Below, piece after piece: positions 49,095 to 58,688 of a stretch of DNA of 64,000 bases. This stretch comes from Leptospira sp. WS60.C2 (lineage in GTDB: Bacteria; Spirochaetota; Leptospiria; Leptospirales; Leptospiraceae): the NCBI RefSeq assembly GCF_040833955.1, contig NZ_CP162133.1:1696001-1760000 (forward strand), given 5' to 3'. The notes below the pieces were generated by a model. The model was given only the letters and a program-made list of their open reading frames with translations, did not search any database and was not told the DNA's origin. Numbering within the stretch: position 1 is the stretch's first letter; every line of letters begins with the position of its first letter. The translations under genes were made by a program, and so were the position numbers.

Positions 49095-50441
49095 TTAGAT
49101 CTGCACTTTTCGTAAAAACAAGTTTTTTAGGTTTTGTTTGAAGCGAAAGAAATTCCATTTTAGAAGGAAGGTGTATGGAATCGAATTGAGTTCACACATA
49201 ACTCCACAATTTCCTTCTTCGTTTTCTCGGCTCCAAAGAACTTTCCCTTTTAAACCCGTAAAACATTCCAAACCGATCCACATATCAAAACTGACTTCCG
49301 TATTGCTTTCATAGTTTTTGGAAGTTGGAAGATAAAACAAATTAGCATTGATATGAAATATCGCAGAGTTTTCTTCTTTATCTCCAACATGCATATCCAC
49401 GGAACTAAAGAGAGGTACAGAAAGCATACGGTCCCGAAAAAAATAGGGATTCAAAATGCCTGCAAAGAAAAACATCATCGCTAGAACCATCGGATAAATC
49501 ACAAATAATGCAAAATAATCCTGCAGTGCAAGGTCAGGGAATTTGTAAGCAATCCATTCTGGTGCATCCTGTAGCAAATAAACAGAAAGAATCCCGGGGA
49601 TTAAAAAGAAAATGGTAAGTATCGTATGACGAAGGTTTGGATACTGGAAGAGGCGAATCCCAGATGTGGAAATGTGTTTTTGTACGTTTTGAATCCAACC
49701 TTCATGACGATTGTGCCGGCTTAGGATTTCATACTCTTCTAAATGCATATCCATTAAGGTCAAGATATGACCAGGAACTAGAATCCTAGATTTGGCAATG
49801 GTGATTTCCAATAGAAAGAACAAAGCTAAAATACAAACAGGTAAAATGATAAGAAGATCAATTTCTTGGAATAGAGAAAGATTATAAAGTCCATGAAAAA
49901 AAACACAGATAAAAAATCCTCGAAATAAATTCCCCCATTTGAATACAGGATTTTTATAAAAAAGAAACATCATGGTCAATGCACCGAGAAGACCGCCATT
50001 CATCATGTGGATGGGTAGTGCCGTGATCGATCGTAAAACTTGTGACCAAAGACCCGTGTTGATAAAATATAAAATGTTTTCAACAAGGCCAAACCCACCA
50101 CCGAGTACCAAACCATAAAAGATTCCATCGGTAACAGTGAATTCATCCTGGTTTTTACTAAAGAAAAGATAGATACCTAAGAGTTTTGCAAATTCCTCCA
50201 CAAAGGAGGAGAGAAAGAATGAATTCCAAAGTGGGCCACCACTTGGCACCAGTTGTAAAAAAATTGCCTGTAAACCAATGGCAATTCCCGCACTAAACAA
50301 AGAAAAAGCAAGCGCCGTGTATTGTAAAAATCCTTCTGTAAATCGATAAAAATGAAAACGATAGAACGAATAATAGAATGCCAGCGTACAAAGATTGATG
50401 AGACAAATGACCAGACTAGGAATGGAGATTTGAAAGGACAT
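49095..50441 (-). CDS. PrsW-type intramembrane metalloprotease-like protein with a C-terminal extension
   Basis: 448 residues with about eight hydrophobic segments in the first 235. PrsW/CPBP-type motifs are present: SSFVEEFAKLLG (paired Glu), GGGFGLVENILYF (Glu), LPIHMMNGGLLGAL (His) and VFFHGLYNLSL (His). PrsW proteases cleave anti-sigma factors within the membrane in some bacteria. Two more hydrophobic segments lie at about 275-340. The last 100 residues form a soluble, beta-rich domain (FDMWIGLECFTGLKGKVLWSR) that could be PilZ-like, though the RxxxR motif is not seen. The target is unknown. Confidence 0.75.
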   Translation of the reverse strand: MSFQISIPSLVICLINLCTLAFYYSFYRFHFYRFTEGFLQYTALAFSLFSAGIAIGLQAIFLQLVPSGGPLWNSFFLSSFVEEFAKLLGIYLFFSKNQDEFTVTDGIFYGLVLGGGFGLVENILYFINTGLWSQVLRSITALPIHMMNGGLLGALTMMFLFYKNPVFKWGNLFRGFFICVFFHGLYNLSLFQEIDLLIILPVCILALFFLLEITIAKSRILVPGHILTLMDMHLEEYEILSRHNRHEGWIQNVQKHISTSGIRLFQYPNLRHTILTIFFLIPGILSVYLLQDAPEWIAYKFPDLALQDYFALFVIYPMVLAMMFFFAGILNPYFFRDRMLSVPLFSSVDMHVGDKEENSAIFHINANLFYLPTSKNYESNTEVSFDMWIGLECFTGLKGKVLWSRENEEGNCGVMCELNSIPYTFLLKWNFFRFKQNLKNLFLRKVQI

Positions 50442-50501
50442 TTACTTCCATTAACGACAAATCAGTGGGCGAAAATGAATCAAAATGATAGGTTTTGAAC
50501 C

Positions 50502-51704
50502 CTAAACCAAACGTTTGACAGCTTTTCTAAGGCCTTCTATGGTCAAAGGAAACATGGGAACAACATCTTCAATTGCCTCAATGGTCGGAGCACCCCAAAA
50601 CCGTTTTGGTTCTGGGTTTAACCAAACCGAATCTGGAAAATATCCAACAAGTTCCTTTAGACATTCTAAACCACTTTTTGCTTTTTTTTCTTTCTCTTCC
50701 TTGGAATGGGAATGATACGCATACACATTATAAGGAACTCCCATCAGTTCGTACGGAGCCATATAGGCATCTCCCACAAAGATGAGTTTTGTATTCTTTC
50801 GAAATTTTTCTTCAAAGTGCTTCAATGAAATCCGGGATTGGAATTCATGATTGGCATATAAGTATTCATGAAAAATATTATGAAAAAAGTAATTATGTAC
50901 TTCTTTGAAATGATAGAGCCCACGACTTGCACTAAATAATTTACTCACTCGGTCAGAATGCGGGGTCATACTCCCACCGATATCCATGATGAGAACAAGC
51001 CGTAACGAATTTTTCCGTTCTCTTTCTTCCACAAGTTCAATTTCTCCCCCGTTTTCGCAGGTTCTGTCGATGGTTTTGTCAACATGGAGTTCTCGTTTGC
51101 CTTCCTTTTTTAAAAAACGAAGTTCTTTCAGAGCCAATTGAATGGAACGAGTATCTAAAATTTCATCTTCTCTGTAGGCTTTGTACTTTCTTTCATTCCA
51201 AAGGCTAACACCAGATCTGTTGCCTTCCCCTTCCGTATTTCCACCGATAGAAAGTCCGTTCGGATTGTAACCAGAATTGCCAAAGGGACTTGTTCCAGAA
51301 GTTCCTACCCATTTGCTTCCACCATCGTGGCGTTCTTTTTGTTCGGCTAGGCGTTTTTTTAGTTCCTCGATCACCTCTTCCATACTCATGTTAGGTGCAT
51401 TTTGTTTTTGTTCATCCGAGAGATGTTTGGGAATATTTTCTTCCAACCATTCCATAAGGATGTCACGAAATTGGATTCTTTGTTCTTTCCAGCTACCAAA
51501 GGTTTTTCCAAAAGCTACATCATAGGAATCATAGTGCTTTAGATCTTTTGCAAAATTAAGTCTACCCACCCGATACAATTGATCGAGAGTGATGTAACCA
51601 GTTGGGTCGGTTAGTTTTCTGATACTTTCTAAAAACGCGATGAGTTCTCCCGTGGAACAAGGAACCGTTTCTTTTCGCAATTGATAGAAAAAATCAAGAA
51701 ACAT
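50502..51704 (-). CDS. CoxE-type von Willebrand factor A domain protein with an altered MIDAS motif
   Basis: 400 residues, cytosolic by sequence. The N-terminal part is helical and charged (LDFFYQLRKETVPCSTGE, as in CoxE-like proteins), with a Gly/Ser/Asn linker at about 140-175. The VWA domain begins with RLVLIMDIGGSM; the metal site motif DxSxS reads DIGGS, so its first Ser is Gly. CoxE/VWA proteins act with MoxR ATPases to insert metals or remodel protein complexes. It starts one base after the MoxR stop and is surely coexpressed with it. Confidence 0.85.
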   Translation of the reverse strand: MFLDFFYQLRKETVPCSTGELIAFLESIRKLTDPTGYITLDQLYRVGRLNFAKDLKHYDSYDVAFGKTFGSWKEQRIQFRDILMEWLEENIPKHLSDEQKQNAPNMSMEEVIEELKKRLAEQKERHDGGSKWVGTSGTSPFGNSGYNPNGLSIGGNTEGEGNRSGVSLWNERKYKAYREDEILDTRSIQLALKELRFLKKEGKRELHVDKTIDRTCENGGEIELVEERERKNSLRLVLIMDIGGSMTPHSDRVSKLFSASRGLYHFKEVHNYFFHNIFHEYLYANHEFQSRISLKHFEEKFRKNTKLIFVGDAYMAPYELMGVPYNVYAYHSHSKEEKEKKAKSGLECLKELVGYFPDSVWLNPEPKRFWGAPTIEAIEDVVPMFPLTIEGLRKAVKRLV

Positions 51705-51705
51705 A

Positions 51706-52494
51706 TTAGTTTAGATACACTCTATAATCATCTTCCGATTTGAATAACGTTCCAGCGTAGGGAATTTTACTGGAATCTAAGGTTTCTCCCGAGACTAGAA
51801 GTACTTGGATCCAATCGAGAAGTTCGCTCGTGGAAGGTTTTTTTCGGAGGCTTTCAATTTTACGAATGGAATAAAACATGGCAAGTGCCTTTTCCATAAA
51901 TTCTGTCTCAATGGAGGGAAAGTGAGCCTTGATGATTTCTTTCATCGACTCCCGTTTAGGAAATTCTATATAATGAAAAATACAACGGCGTAAAAAGGCA
52001 TCCGGTAGTTCTTTTTCGTTATTCGATGTGATGATGACAATCGGACGTTCTTTGGCAACAATGTGTTCCTTAGTTTCTGGGATAAAAAATTCCATTTTGT
52101 CTAATTCGAGTAACAAATCATTGGGAAATTCGATGTCTGCTTTGTCGATTTCATCAATGAGAACCACCGACTTGTTTGGTTGCAAAAACGCTTCTCCCAG
52201 GGCACCCAAACGAATGTAATTTTTCACATCACGAACTCGGTTCATCGCTTCTTCCTCGGGGAAACGAGAATCGTTCAACCTCGAAACCGCATCGTAGAAA
52301 TACAAACCTTCCTTGGCCAAACTTGTGGATTTGATGTGCCAACGATAAAAAGGAAGTTTTTTGGTTTCCGCAAGGAAACTGGCTAAAAGGGTTTTCCCTG
52401 TACCTGGTTCCCCTTTTAAAAGGAGCGGGCGTTTTGTAATCTCAGCAACGAGAACTGCTTCTTTTAAGTCTTCCGATAGGATATAATCTGCCAT
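51706..52494 (-). CDS. MoxR-family AAA+ ATPase
   Basis: 262 residues. Walker A LLKGEPGTGKTLLASF, Walker B VVLIDEIDKADIEFPNDLL, sensor 1 IVIITSNNEKELPDAFLRRC with the arginine finger, and a lid helical domain at the C-terminus. MoxR ATPases work with a VWA protein as a chaperone for cofactor insertion or complex assembly. The next gene downstream is that VWA partner. The divergent gene on the other side is 113 bases away, with a palindrome between them. Confidence 0.93.
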   Translation of the reverse strand: MADYILSEDLKEAVLVAEITKRPLLLKGEPGTGKTLLASFLAETKKLPFYRWHIKSTSLAKEGLYFYDAVSRLNDSRFPEEEAMNRVRDVKNYIRLGALGEAFLQPNKSVVLIDEIDKADIEFPNDLLLELDKMEFFIPETKEHIVAKERPIVIITSNNEKELPDAFLRRCIFHYIEFPKRESMKEIIKAHFPSIETEFMEKALAMFYSIRKIESLRKKPSTSELLDWIQVLLVSGETLDSSKIPYAGTLFKSEDDYRVYLN

Positions 52495-52556
52495 GCTTTC
52501 CCTTCCTTCTCCAATCTTTTTCGAAAAACGGGGGAATCTACTAAAAATTGCTTTTT

Positions 52557-52572
52557 AACAGAAACTTCTGTT
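52557..52572. promoter_or_regulatory. Inverted repeat between moxR and the 639-residue protein gene
   Basis: AACAGAA-AC-TTCTGTT, perfect seven-base arms with a two-base centre. TATAGT (52575-52580) next to it could be a -10 element for the plus-strand gene. Candidate shared operator of the two divergent transcripts. Confidence 0.45.
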
Positions 52573-52607
52573 CCTATAGTGAGAAATTGGAACGATAGTA
52601 AAGATAT

Positions 52608-54527
52608 ATGGGCGATTTCGACAATACCAAACGAGCGATTGGCGTAGGAAAACTGGACGATTCTCAACGGAAGGATATGTTCAATAAGTTTAAAAGCGCT
52701 GGTGGTGAAGTCATCAAAGAAAAACCGCCTGCCAAAGAAGAAGAATCGAAACGAACTCGTCCAGAACCGAAGGTGAGACAGAGTTCGGTTTCTCGTGGAA
52801 CCGGTGAAGACAACCGTGGAAACAATCGTGGTGGTGCTGGTAGCGGATATTCCTCCAAACAAGACCCGGGGGCACAAAAAAGCCAACTCGATTCCAAAGC
52901 TCAGTTTGAAAAAGAAATTAGTAGTTTCTCCGCTCGGTTTTCCATCAAATTAAAATGTTGGTTAGCAAGAGTTACTTCTTTTGGTTCGAGTGACCTTACT
53001 CCAAAATTTATGCACGACTTTTCCATTCGCGCAAAACAAGCATTAATTGAATTACAATACAGTGGAAATGAATTACTCGCTAACCAACAATATTCACCAC
53101 AACTGAGTAAAGCTCTCGACAGAATCAATCCCCTTCTCGTCGAACTTTTAGCAATGGGTCAAAAATTGTACAATGGACCAGAACTTACTGACATCACGGA
53201 ACCCATCATGTCCGCACCAGAGTCTCCTGTTGCCATTGAGCGAGTGAAAAATCAAATTTATTCTTTATTCAAAAGGATGTACATCCTCTATCCTTACCAG
53301 GAGACATTAAAAAAATCGTTCGCACAAGCATATGACGAACTTCAAAAATTGGAAGGAAAACCCGCCCTTATTTATGCCAATAAAAAGAGAAAGGTGCTCC
53401 AAGAGATTGACACTCTCTTTGATGGTTTTTTTGACAAACTGTATTTAGTTGTCATCCGTGCTGAAAACAAAAATATCCCATTGATTTCTCGTTATATGGA
53501 AACTCTTCTGGGAATTACACCCGAAGACAAACCTGGTCAAAGGAAATCAGGAGAGAATGTTCCCGGTGGAAAACCAGTAGAAACGAGAGAAGATAAAGAG
53601 TCGGAAAACGCAAAAGACGAAGAAAAACAAGAAGAGGAAGTTCCTCTGTCCAAAGAACAAGCCTATGGACTACGTCTGATGCAAATGTATTCAATACCAA
53701 AATTGCGTAAAAAATTTGATCCAAAAAATGAATACGCCAACATTCCAGATGCCGACAAAGCACTTCTTTCCTTGTTCTATTTTTTTGAATTTGATGATGA
53801 GTATTCCTTCGTTATGACAACAAAAAAAATCGATATCAAACCTGGCTCAGTGAACGGAGTAAAGGTTGATTATAGACAGAAAATGTTAGACATCTATGAA
53901 AGTACTCGAACAATCATAGACCAATTCCGAATCTATCATGATATTCTAAAAGAATTAGAAAAACACAAGGCCAATCCTGGTGCCAATTATATAGAAGCTT
54001 CCAAAAAGCTTACTGGTATTGAACAAAAACGTACGGGACAATCGCGTACGGTTCGTTTGGCGATCAAAGACTTTAGTTTAAAATCAAGAGATGCTCTTCT
54101 TACCCTCATCAAAGATATGAAAGGTAAAAAGGAAATTGTAGCAAACATGAATGATGTTTTGACATTGGATGCAATGGAGTCGCGAAAACGACTCAACAAA
54201 AAACCAGTCAAGCAGTGCATCATGGAAGCATATTGTTACCTTCTAGCCTTACATGACCGAATCGAAACTGGTGATTTGTATGGTGGTCTTGTGGAACTCA
54301 CCCCAGAACAAATGAAATCAACCTTTGGCGTGGACACGGAAATTGCCAAAGAAACGGGAACTCCCGATGCCAGTGAACTAGAAAAAGATGGTCAACCAGA
54401 GGTTTCCCAATCGGTCGAGCGTACTTCGGGTTCACAAGTAACAGATTCCCTTTCCAGTGATGAATCCGATGACAATCTTGATTATCTATCCGATGATGAC
54501 ATTTTACCAACAGGAAATCCATTTTAA
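52608..54527 (+). CDS. Large conserved-looking hypothetical protein
   Basis: 639 residues; no signal peptide or membrane segment, so cytosolic. Layout: a 40-residue start, a low-complexity basic/Gly region (about 40-100), a helical domain (about 104-305), a Glu/Lys-rich linker (about 310-350), a second helical domain (about 350-560), and an acidic Ser/Asp tail (SSDESDDNLDYLSDDD). No catalytic motif seen. I do not recognise the family, though the style resembles spirochaete-specific proteins. It shares a one-base overlap (TAATG) with the nitrilase-like gene and is divergent from moxR. Confidence 0.75.
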   Translation: MGDFDNTKRAIGVGKLDDSQRKDMFNKFKSAGGEVIKEKPPAKEEESKRTRPEPKVRQSSVSRGTGEDNRGNNRGGAGSGYSSKQDPGAQKSQLDSKAQFEKEISSFSARFSIKLKCWLARVTSFGSSDLTPKFMHDFSIRAKQALIELQYSGNELLANQQYSPQLSKALDRINPLLVELLAMGQKLYNGPELTDITEPIMSAPESPVAIERVKNQIYSLFKRMYILYPYQETLKKSFAQAYDELQKLEGKPALIYANKKRKVLQEIDTLFDGFFDKLYLVVIRAENKNIPLISRYMETLLGITPEDKPGQRKSGENVPGGKPVETREDKESENAKDEEKQEEEVPLSKEQAYGLRLMQMYSIPKLRKKFDPKNEYANIPDADKALLSLFYFFEFDDEYSFVMTTKKIDIKPGSVNGVKVDYRQKMLDIYESTRTIIDQFRIYHDILKELEKHKANPGANYIEASKKLTGIEQKRTGQSRTVRLAIKDFSLKSRDALLTLIKDMKGKKEIVANMNDVLTLDAMESRKRLNKKPVKQCIMEAYCYLLALHDRIETGDLYGGLVELTPEQMKSTFGVDTEIAKETGTPDASELEKDGQPEVSQSVERTSGSQVTDSLSSDESDDNLDYLSDDDILPTGNPF

Positions 54528-55237
54528 TGGCTGTAATCAAAATCGCAATTTATCAAAAGAATTTACACAAACGTTTCACTCCAGACGAAATCACGAAAGT
54601 ACAACAAAGTAAGGCTCAGTTTTTACTTTTGCCGGAAGGATTCCCACATTTTTTTCAAAGTGGTTCGCCAAAAGAAGCAACTAAACATGAAAAAGAATAC
54701 CAAGACCATTTGCTTGAAATCTCTGAAAAATTTTCTGGTGTGATTCTCGGGGGAAGCCATTACCGAGTGAATGAAAATGGTAAACTGGTTTCCGCTCTTC
54801 CTATCGTGCAATCACTTGTGTTAGTTGATTTTTATGAGAAAAAAACTCCGAACAAACAACAAGAAATGGAAGTTCAAGAAGGATCAACGGAATCCATTTT
54901 TATTATGGGTGGGCTTCGATTTGGACTTTTGTTAGGGGAAGATTTGCATAACAAAATCATTTGGGAAGAGTTCCAAAAAGAAGGGATCGAAATAATTTTT
55001 CATTTGGATACCACGACGGATTTACGCACCTACGAAGAAGATTTAAGTTTTTATGAAGCCCTTGCAAAAGAAAAAAAAATACATTTGATTCGTGTCTGTG
55101 GCTCATCCGAAGGGAAACCCGCACGCAGTTTATATGCATCACCCTCTGGGATCAATTGGAAAGTGGGAAAGGTCGAAGAAGATAAGGACGTGTTTAAAAC
55201 ACTTTCCGTCAATGTGATGAGAAGTTATTTACTCTAA
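54527..55237 (+). CDS. Nitrilase-fold protein without the catalytic cysteine
   Basis: 236 residues. Carbon-nitrogen hydrolase fold: E37 in LLLPEGF, GVILGGSHYR, and the Lys region FYEKKTP (105-106). The nucleophile motif that normally reads ICYD reads LGED (136-139), so the Cys is Gly137. The GL-Arg-type strand FGLLLGEDL is otherwise preserved, as are later strands such as IIFHLDTTTD. Catalysis by the normal mechanism is not possible; it may bind an amide-type ligand or act as a scaffold. It is a little shorter than usual (about 260-280). Translationally coupled to the 639-residue protein. Confidence 0.8.
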   Translation: MAVIKIAIYQKNLHKRFTPDEITKVQQSKAQFLLLPEGFPHFFQSGSPKEATKHEKEYQDHLLEISEKFSGVILGGSHYRVNENGKLVSALPIVQSLVLVDFYEKKTPNKQQEMEVQEGSTESIFIMGGLRFGLLLGEDLHNKIIWEEFQKEGIEIIFHLDTTTDLRTYEEDLSFYEALAKEKKIHLIRVCGSSEGKPARSLYASPSGINWKVGKVEEDKDVFKTLSVNVMRSYLL

Positions 55238-55381
55238 AACAAATTGATCATTTTTCTTAAATGCGATATTGAAACAGAAATTTCTGGAAGCGATTACGCA
55301 AAGAATTTTCTTCTTATGGTATTAGCATAGTCCAGCCGCAATCGAATACGGCTAGAATCATACATGATCACGACCTGAATT

Positions 55382-55942
55382 TTACTTTTTGTCCATTTCC
55401 TTCCAGTCCATGGTAAAGAGAAGGATCACGATTCCAATAGAGACACAAGAATCAGCTACGTTAAACGCTGGCCAACGATCAAAGAGTAAAAAGTCAGGCC
55501 ACTCAAAGTCTAAAAAGTCAACGACACCTATGTATTCTATTCCAGGTTTTTCTGGTGTGAATCCAAATCGAAACCCAGTGCCTGGAATCTTCACAAAAAA
55601 CTTATCAATAAAATTTCCGAATGCTCCTGCCATGACAAAATTCCACCCCCAAACGTTTCCTAAATCGGAATTCTGCCATCGATAAAAAATGAGGAAAACA
55701 ATCGCAAACCCAGTCGCAAATAAGGAAGGTAATGCGTTGTCTTGGAACAATCCAAAAACAAATCCTGTATTAAATGTTAAGGAAAGCCGGAAAAAATCAC
55801 CTAACACGGGAATACTTTCGTGAGCATACATTTTAGTGATAATGACATATTTAGTGAGCAAATCTAAAAAAAGTCCAAAGGCAACAAATGCCAAGTAACC
55901 AGGTTTGAAAACTGAGAAAAAGGGTGTATTCGGTAATTTCAT
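55382..55942 (-). CDS. lspA: Lipoprotein signal peptidase (signal peptidase II)
   Basis: 186 residues with four membrane segments. The aspartyl protease motifs are [11 protein letters not shown] and [18 protein letters not shown], holding the catalytic Asp pair. LspA removes signal peptides from diacylated prolipoproteins in the inner membrane; several lipoprotein genes in this window would depend on it. There is a longer loop between the two motifs ([21 protein letters not shown]) than in E. coli. The 144 bases between it and the nitrilase-like gene hold no clear feature other than a short, T-less hairpin. Confidence 0.95.
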   Translation of the reverse strand: MKLPNTPFFSVFKPGYLAFVAFGLFLDLLTKYVIITKMYAHESIPVLGDFFRLSLTFNTGFVFGLFQDNALPSLFATGFAIVFLIFYRWQNSDLGNVWGWNFVMAGAFGNFIDKFFVKIPGTGFRFGFTPEKPGIEYIGVVDFLDFEWPDFLLFDRWPAFNVADSCVSIGIVILLFTMDWKEMDKK

Positions 55943-55968
55943 AGTGACGTTTTAAGGTTCTTTTCCGT

Positions 55969-57603
55969 TTATTTTGATTTCCAATAACTTAGACTGGATT
56001 TGGCAAGCGACCAAAAACAAAGTCCTGATAGTATGTAAAATATTATGCTTGGTTCTTTCCAGAATTTTTCGGCATAATACATTCCAAAATAGAAAAATAG
56101 TGATCCTAAGGATCCAAAAGTGAAAATTTCCTTTAATTTCAACTCTTCCAATTTGTAGTCTTCTTTAGGTTGAAATTCACCACGATTCCATTTGTATAAA
56201 AAATCATTCAATTCTTTCGGTAGAGAAAACAAACTCGTTATGAATTCTTCACCCTCATCTCGCCAAAGTTTTTTCAAAGTACTTCCCTTTAGTACGATTT
56301 GAGAAAAAGGTTTCTCCGCGTATTCAATCATAGACCTTGTTGGATCTAAATAGGAAAAATTTCCTAAGAGCAATGCAAGGACCCTATGCAAACTTAAAAA
56401 ATTAGGTGGCAGTTTGAGACTTGCTAACAATCGTTTTAATCCGACTTGGATTTCCTTTAGAAATCTGAGATCATCTCCAGGTTTTAGCGTGTCCAAACTT
56501 AGATTCCGATAATGGTTGGTATCCGCTAAAATTCGGTTCAATTTTTCAAGAGAGTATTTTACAATTTGAGTGAGCTCTTCCTTTGCCAAAGATTCTGTGA
56601 CAGCACCCAACTCATACAGCGATTCGGAAATCAAATGATAATCTTTGCGCATGGCACCAACTAAAATTCGTTCTAAAATTCGTGTTTCTTCCTCTGAGAT
56701 GGATTGAACAGCACCAAAATCGATCATACAAAGCTGGCCTGTTTCCATAAAAATTAAATTTCCTGGATGGGGGTCTGCATGGAAAAATCGAAATTCAAAA
56801 ATCATTAAAATATAGGCTCTGATGAGTTTATCTAAATGGGAATTTCGTTTGGAAGCGACTTGTTCAGGTTCTAATTCATAAATTTTTTTCCCCTCTACAA
56901 ATTCAGTAACAAGTGTATGTCGTCCACATAATTCTTCTATGACATCAGGGATATAATAGTCTTTTTCTTCGGAAAACAAATGTTTGAGTGTTTTTAAATT
57001 TTTAATCTCAGTCCTTAGATCTAGTTCTGCTTGAATCATGGTTTGTAACTGATCGACCACTTCTTTGGCTGAAATGGGAAACACAAAACGCTCAATAAGC
57101 CATATTACTTTTGAAATAGTTCCTAAATCTGATTTAGCTGTGTCTTCAATGCCTGGATATAAAGTTTTTATGGCGACCTTACGATTTTGAAAGTATCCTA
57201 TATGCACTTGTGCAGTAGAAGCACTGGCATAAGAATTTGTATCCAAAGATTCAAATAGGGCCGTCATAGGTTTTCCGAAATCTATTTCCCAACGTTTGTT
57301 GATTTCGGCAAAATCTCTCGGTGGAATTTTATCTTGTAAGTCTTGTAGTTCCCATAAATATTCCTCAGGCAAAACATGAAATAAATTACTAAGAAACTGA
57401 CCGATCTTGATGTATACTCCACCTAACGCGAAAAATAAATGCTTAGTTTCTATTCCCTTTCTTTTTAAAAAATGAATTCGCCTTTTTTCGTAATTTTCCT
57501 TAGAAAAAATTCTCTTTTGGATTTTAGAAAGATATACATATTGAAAATAACTCTTAAAAACAAACGAATAAACAGAGACTGATCGATTTGGATCGGATTT
57601 CAT
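55969..57603 (-). CDS. ABC1/AarF/UbiB family atypical kinase
   Basis: 544 residues. Kinase-like core with the KxGQ motif (FALGGVYIKIGQFLSN), the nucleotide-binding ASTAQVHIGYF, VAIKTLYPG, a catalytic loop FHADPHPGNLIF and DFG in CMIDFGAV. UbiB/COQ8 relatives support ubiquinone synthesis and lipid handling at membranes; in a spirochaete that makes menaquinone the role is uncertain. One or two hydrophobic segments near the C-terminus (SLFFYFGMYYA and IIFYILSGLCFWSL) anchor it to the membrane. Overlaps the Gfo/Idh gene by four bases. Confidence 0.9.
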   Translation of the reverse strand: MKSDPNRSVSVYSFVFKSYFQYVYLSKIQKRIFSKENYEKRRIHFLKRKGIETKHLFFALGGVYIKIGQFLSNLFHVLPEEYLWELQDLQDKIPPRDFAEINKRWEIDFGKPMTALFESLDTNSYASASTAQVHIGYFQNRKVAIKTLYPGIEDTAKSDLGTISKVIWLIERFVFPISAKEVVDQLQTMIQAELDLRTEIKNLKTLKHLFSEEKDYYIPDVIEELCGRHTLVTEFVEGKKIYELEPEQVASKRNSHLDKLIRAYILMIFEFRFFHADPHPGNLIFMETGQLCMIDFGAVQSISEEETRILERILVGAMRKDYHLISESLYELGAVTESLAKEELTQIVKYSLEKLNRILADTNHYRNLSLDTLKPGDDLRFLKEIQVGLKRLLASLKLPPNFLSLHRVLALLLGNFSYLDPTRSMIEYAEKPFSQIVLKGSTLKKLWRDEGEEFITSLFSLPKELNDFLYKWNRGEFQPKEDYKLEELKLKEIFTFGSLGSLFFYFGMYYAEKFWKEPSIIFYILSGLCFWSLAKSSLSYWKSK

Positions 57604-58637
57604 TTGGATGACCTATAGATTGATTCTATACTTTCTAGAATATTGATATTCTCTGCCAAAGTTCCTTCCACGTGATTGGATTCTCCAGAGATCACTTCCT
57701 TGATTTCATGATAAATCCCAACGAAGGCATTCGCTGTTTCTGGTTTTGGGAACTGTTTTGGTACGAAGGACTGTAAGCTTTGAAATCCTTTGTACAACTT
57801 GGAAGGGACCGACTGTAAAAACTGAAATCCATCATTAGAACAAATGATTCGATGTGTGTCCGTATGAAGATCCAATTCAAATTGGAAATAATCCCTTCCT
57901 CCCGAAACATCCAAAACAATCTCCACCTCTGAATTGGTTTGAAAACAGGCAAATGCCCTTGTTTCAACAAAACCTTTTTTAGGGCGCTCTATTTTGGAAT
58001 AAACCAGTTTTGGTTTTCCCACGAGCCAGTGAATGAGGTCCATTGCATGTGTACCATCATGTAAAAGTGGTCCTCCACCATACTTCGAAAATGCGATGCC
58101 AGGATTCCTAGCCGAAGTAAATACAGAAGCTCGGATCGATTTTAATTTTCCAAAATTTCCGTTCTCTAATTCCTTTTTAACGAACCGATAACTGGGATGG
58201 TATCGTCTTTCATGATTGATCCAAATTTTTACCCCATTTCGTTTGGCTAAAAATTGCAATTGTTTGGCACCCATTGAGGACATAGCCACTGGTTTTTCGA
58301 TGAGGAGGTGTTTGATACCTCCCAACATACATTGTTTGGCGATCTTCTCGTGACTGTGGCTCGGCGTGGCAATGATGGCAAGGTCAATTTGACCATCAGG
58401 TAAAGGCAAAAAATCTTCTGAAATGGTTTCTGTTTGTTTTTTCCAACGCTTTTGGAAGGTTTGGCAAACCTCAGATTTTGTGTCATAACCGCAAAGGAAG
58501 TCAAAATACTTTTTTCCAAAGGGAGACGAAAGAACTCCCATGTGTGTACATGGCTTTTTTCGGTATGGGTCCTCTTCTAATCGGGAAGCGATTCGACCAA
58601 GACCAATGAGAATCGTTCTGATTTTAGTTGGTTTCAT
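57600..58637 (-). CDS. Gfo/Idh/MocA-family NAD(P)-dependent oxidoreductase
   Basis: 345 residues. The Rossmann start TILIGLGRIASRLEED is followed by a long middle, LAIIATPSHSHEKIAKQCM, the family motif LLIEKPVA, and WINHERRYHPSYRFVKKEL with the likely catalytic region, then GGPLLHDGTHAMDLIHWLVG. Members oxidise or reduce sugars or cyclitols; the substrate is unknown, perhaps a surface sugar. The N-terminal glycine motif is GLGRIA, not GxGxxG. Overlaps the ABC1 gene by four bases; divergent from murF. Confidence 0.88.
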   Translation of the reverse strand: MKPTKIRTILIGLGRIASRLEEDPYRKKPCTHMGVLSSPFGKKYFDFLCGYDTKSEVCQTFQKRWKKQTETISEDFLPLPDGQIDLAIIATPSHSHEKIAKQCMLGGIKHLLIEKPVAMSSMGAKQLQFLAKRNGVKIWINHERRYHPSYRFVKKELENGNFGKLKSIRASVFTSARNPGIAFSKYGGGPLLHDGTHAMDLIHWLVGKPKLVYSKIERPKKGFVETRAFACFQTNSEVEIVLDVSGGRDYFQFELDLHTDTHRIICSNDGFQFLQSVPSKLYKGFQSLQSFVPKQFPKPETANAFVGIYHEIKEVISGESNHVEGTLAENINILESIESIYRSSK

Positions 58638-58688
58638 GCAAGTTTTTCTTTAAAATCTTTCTTTCTTGGAGAATCTGGCTTAGAAGCT

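Noticed and set aside
55334..55353. Hairpin AGCCG-N10-CGGCT between the nitrilase-like gene and lspA
   Set aside because: Short stem, long loop, and no T-run on either strand, so not supported as a terminator.
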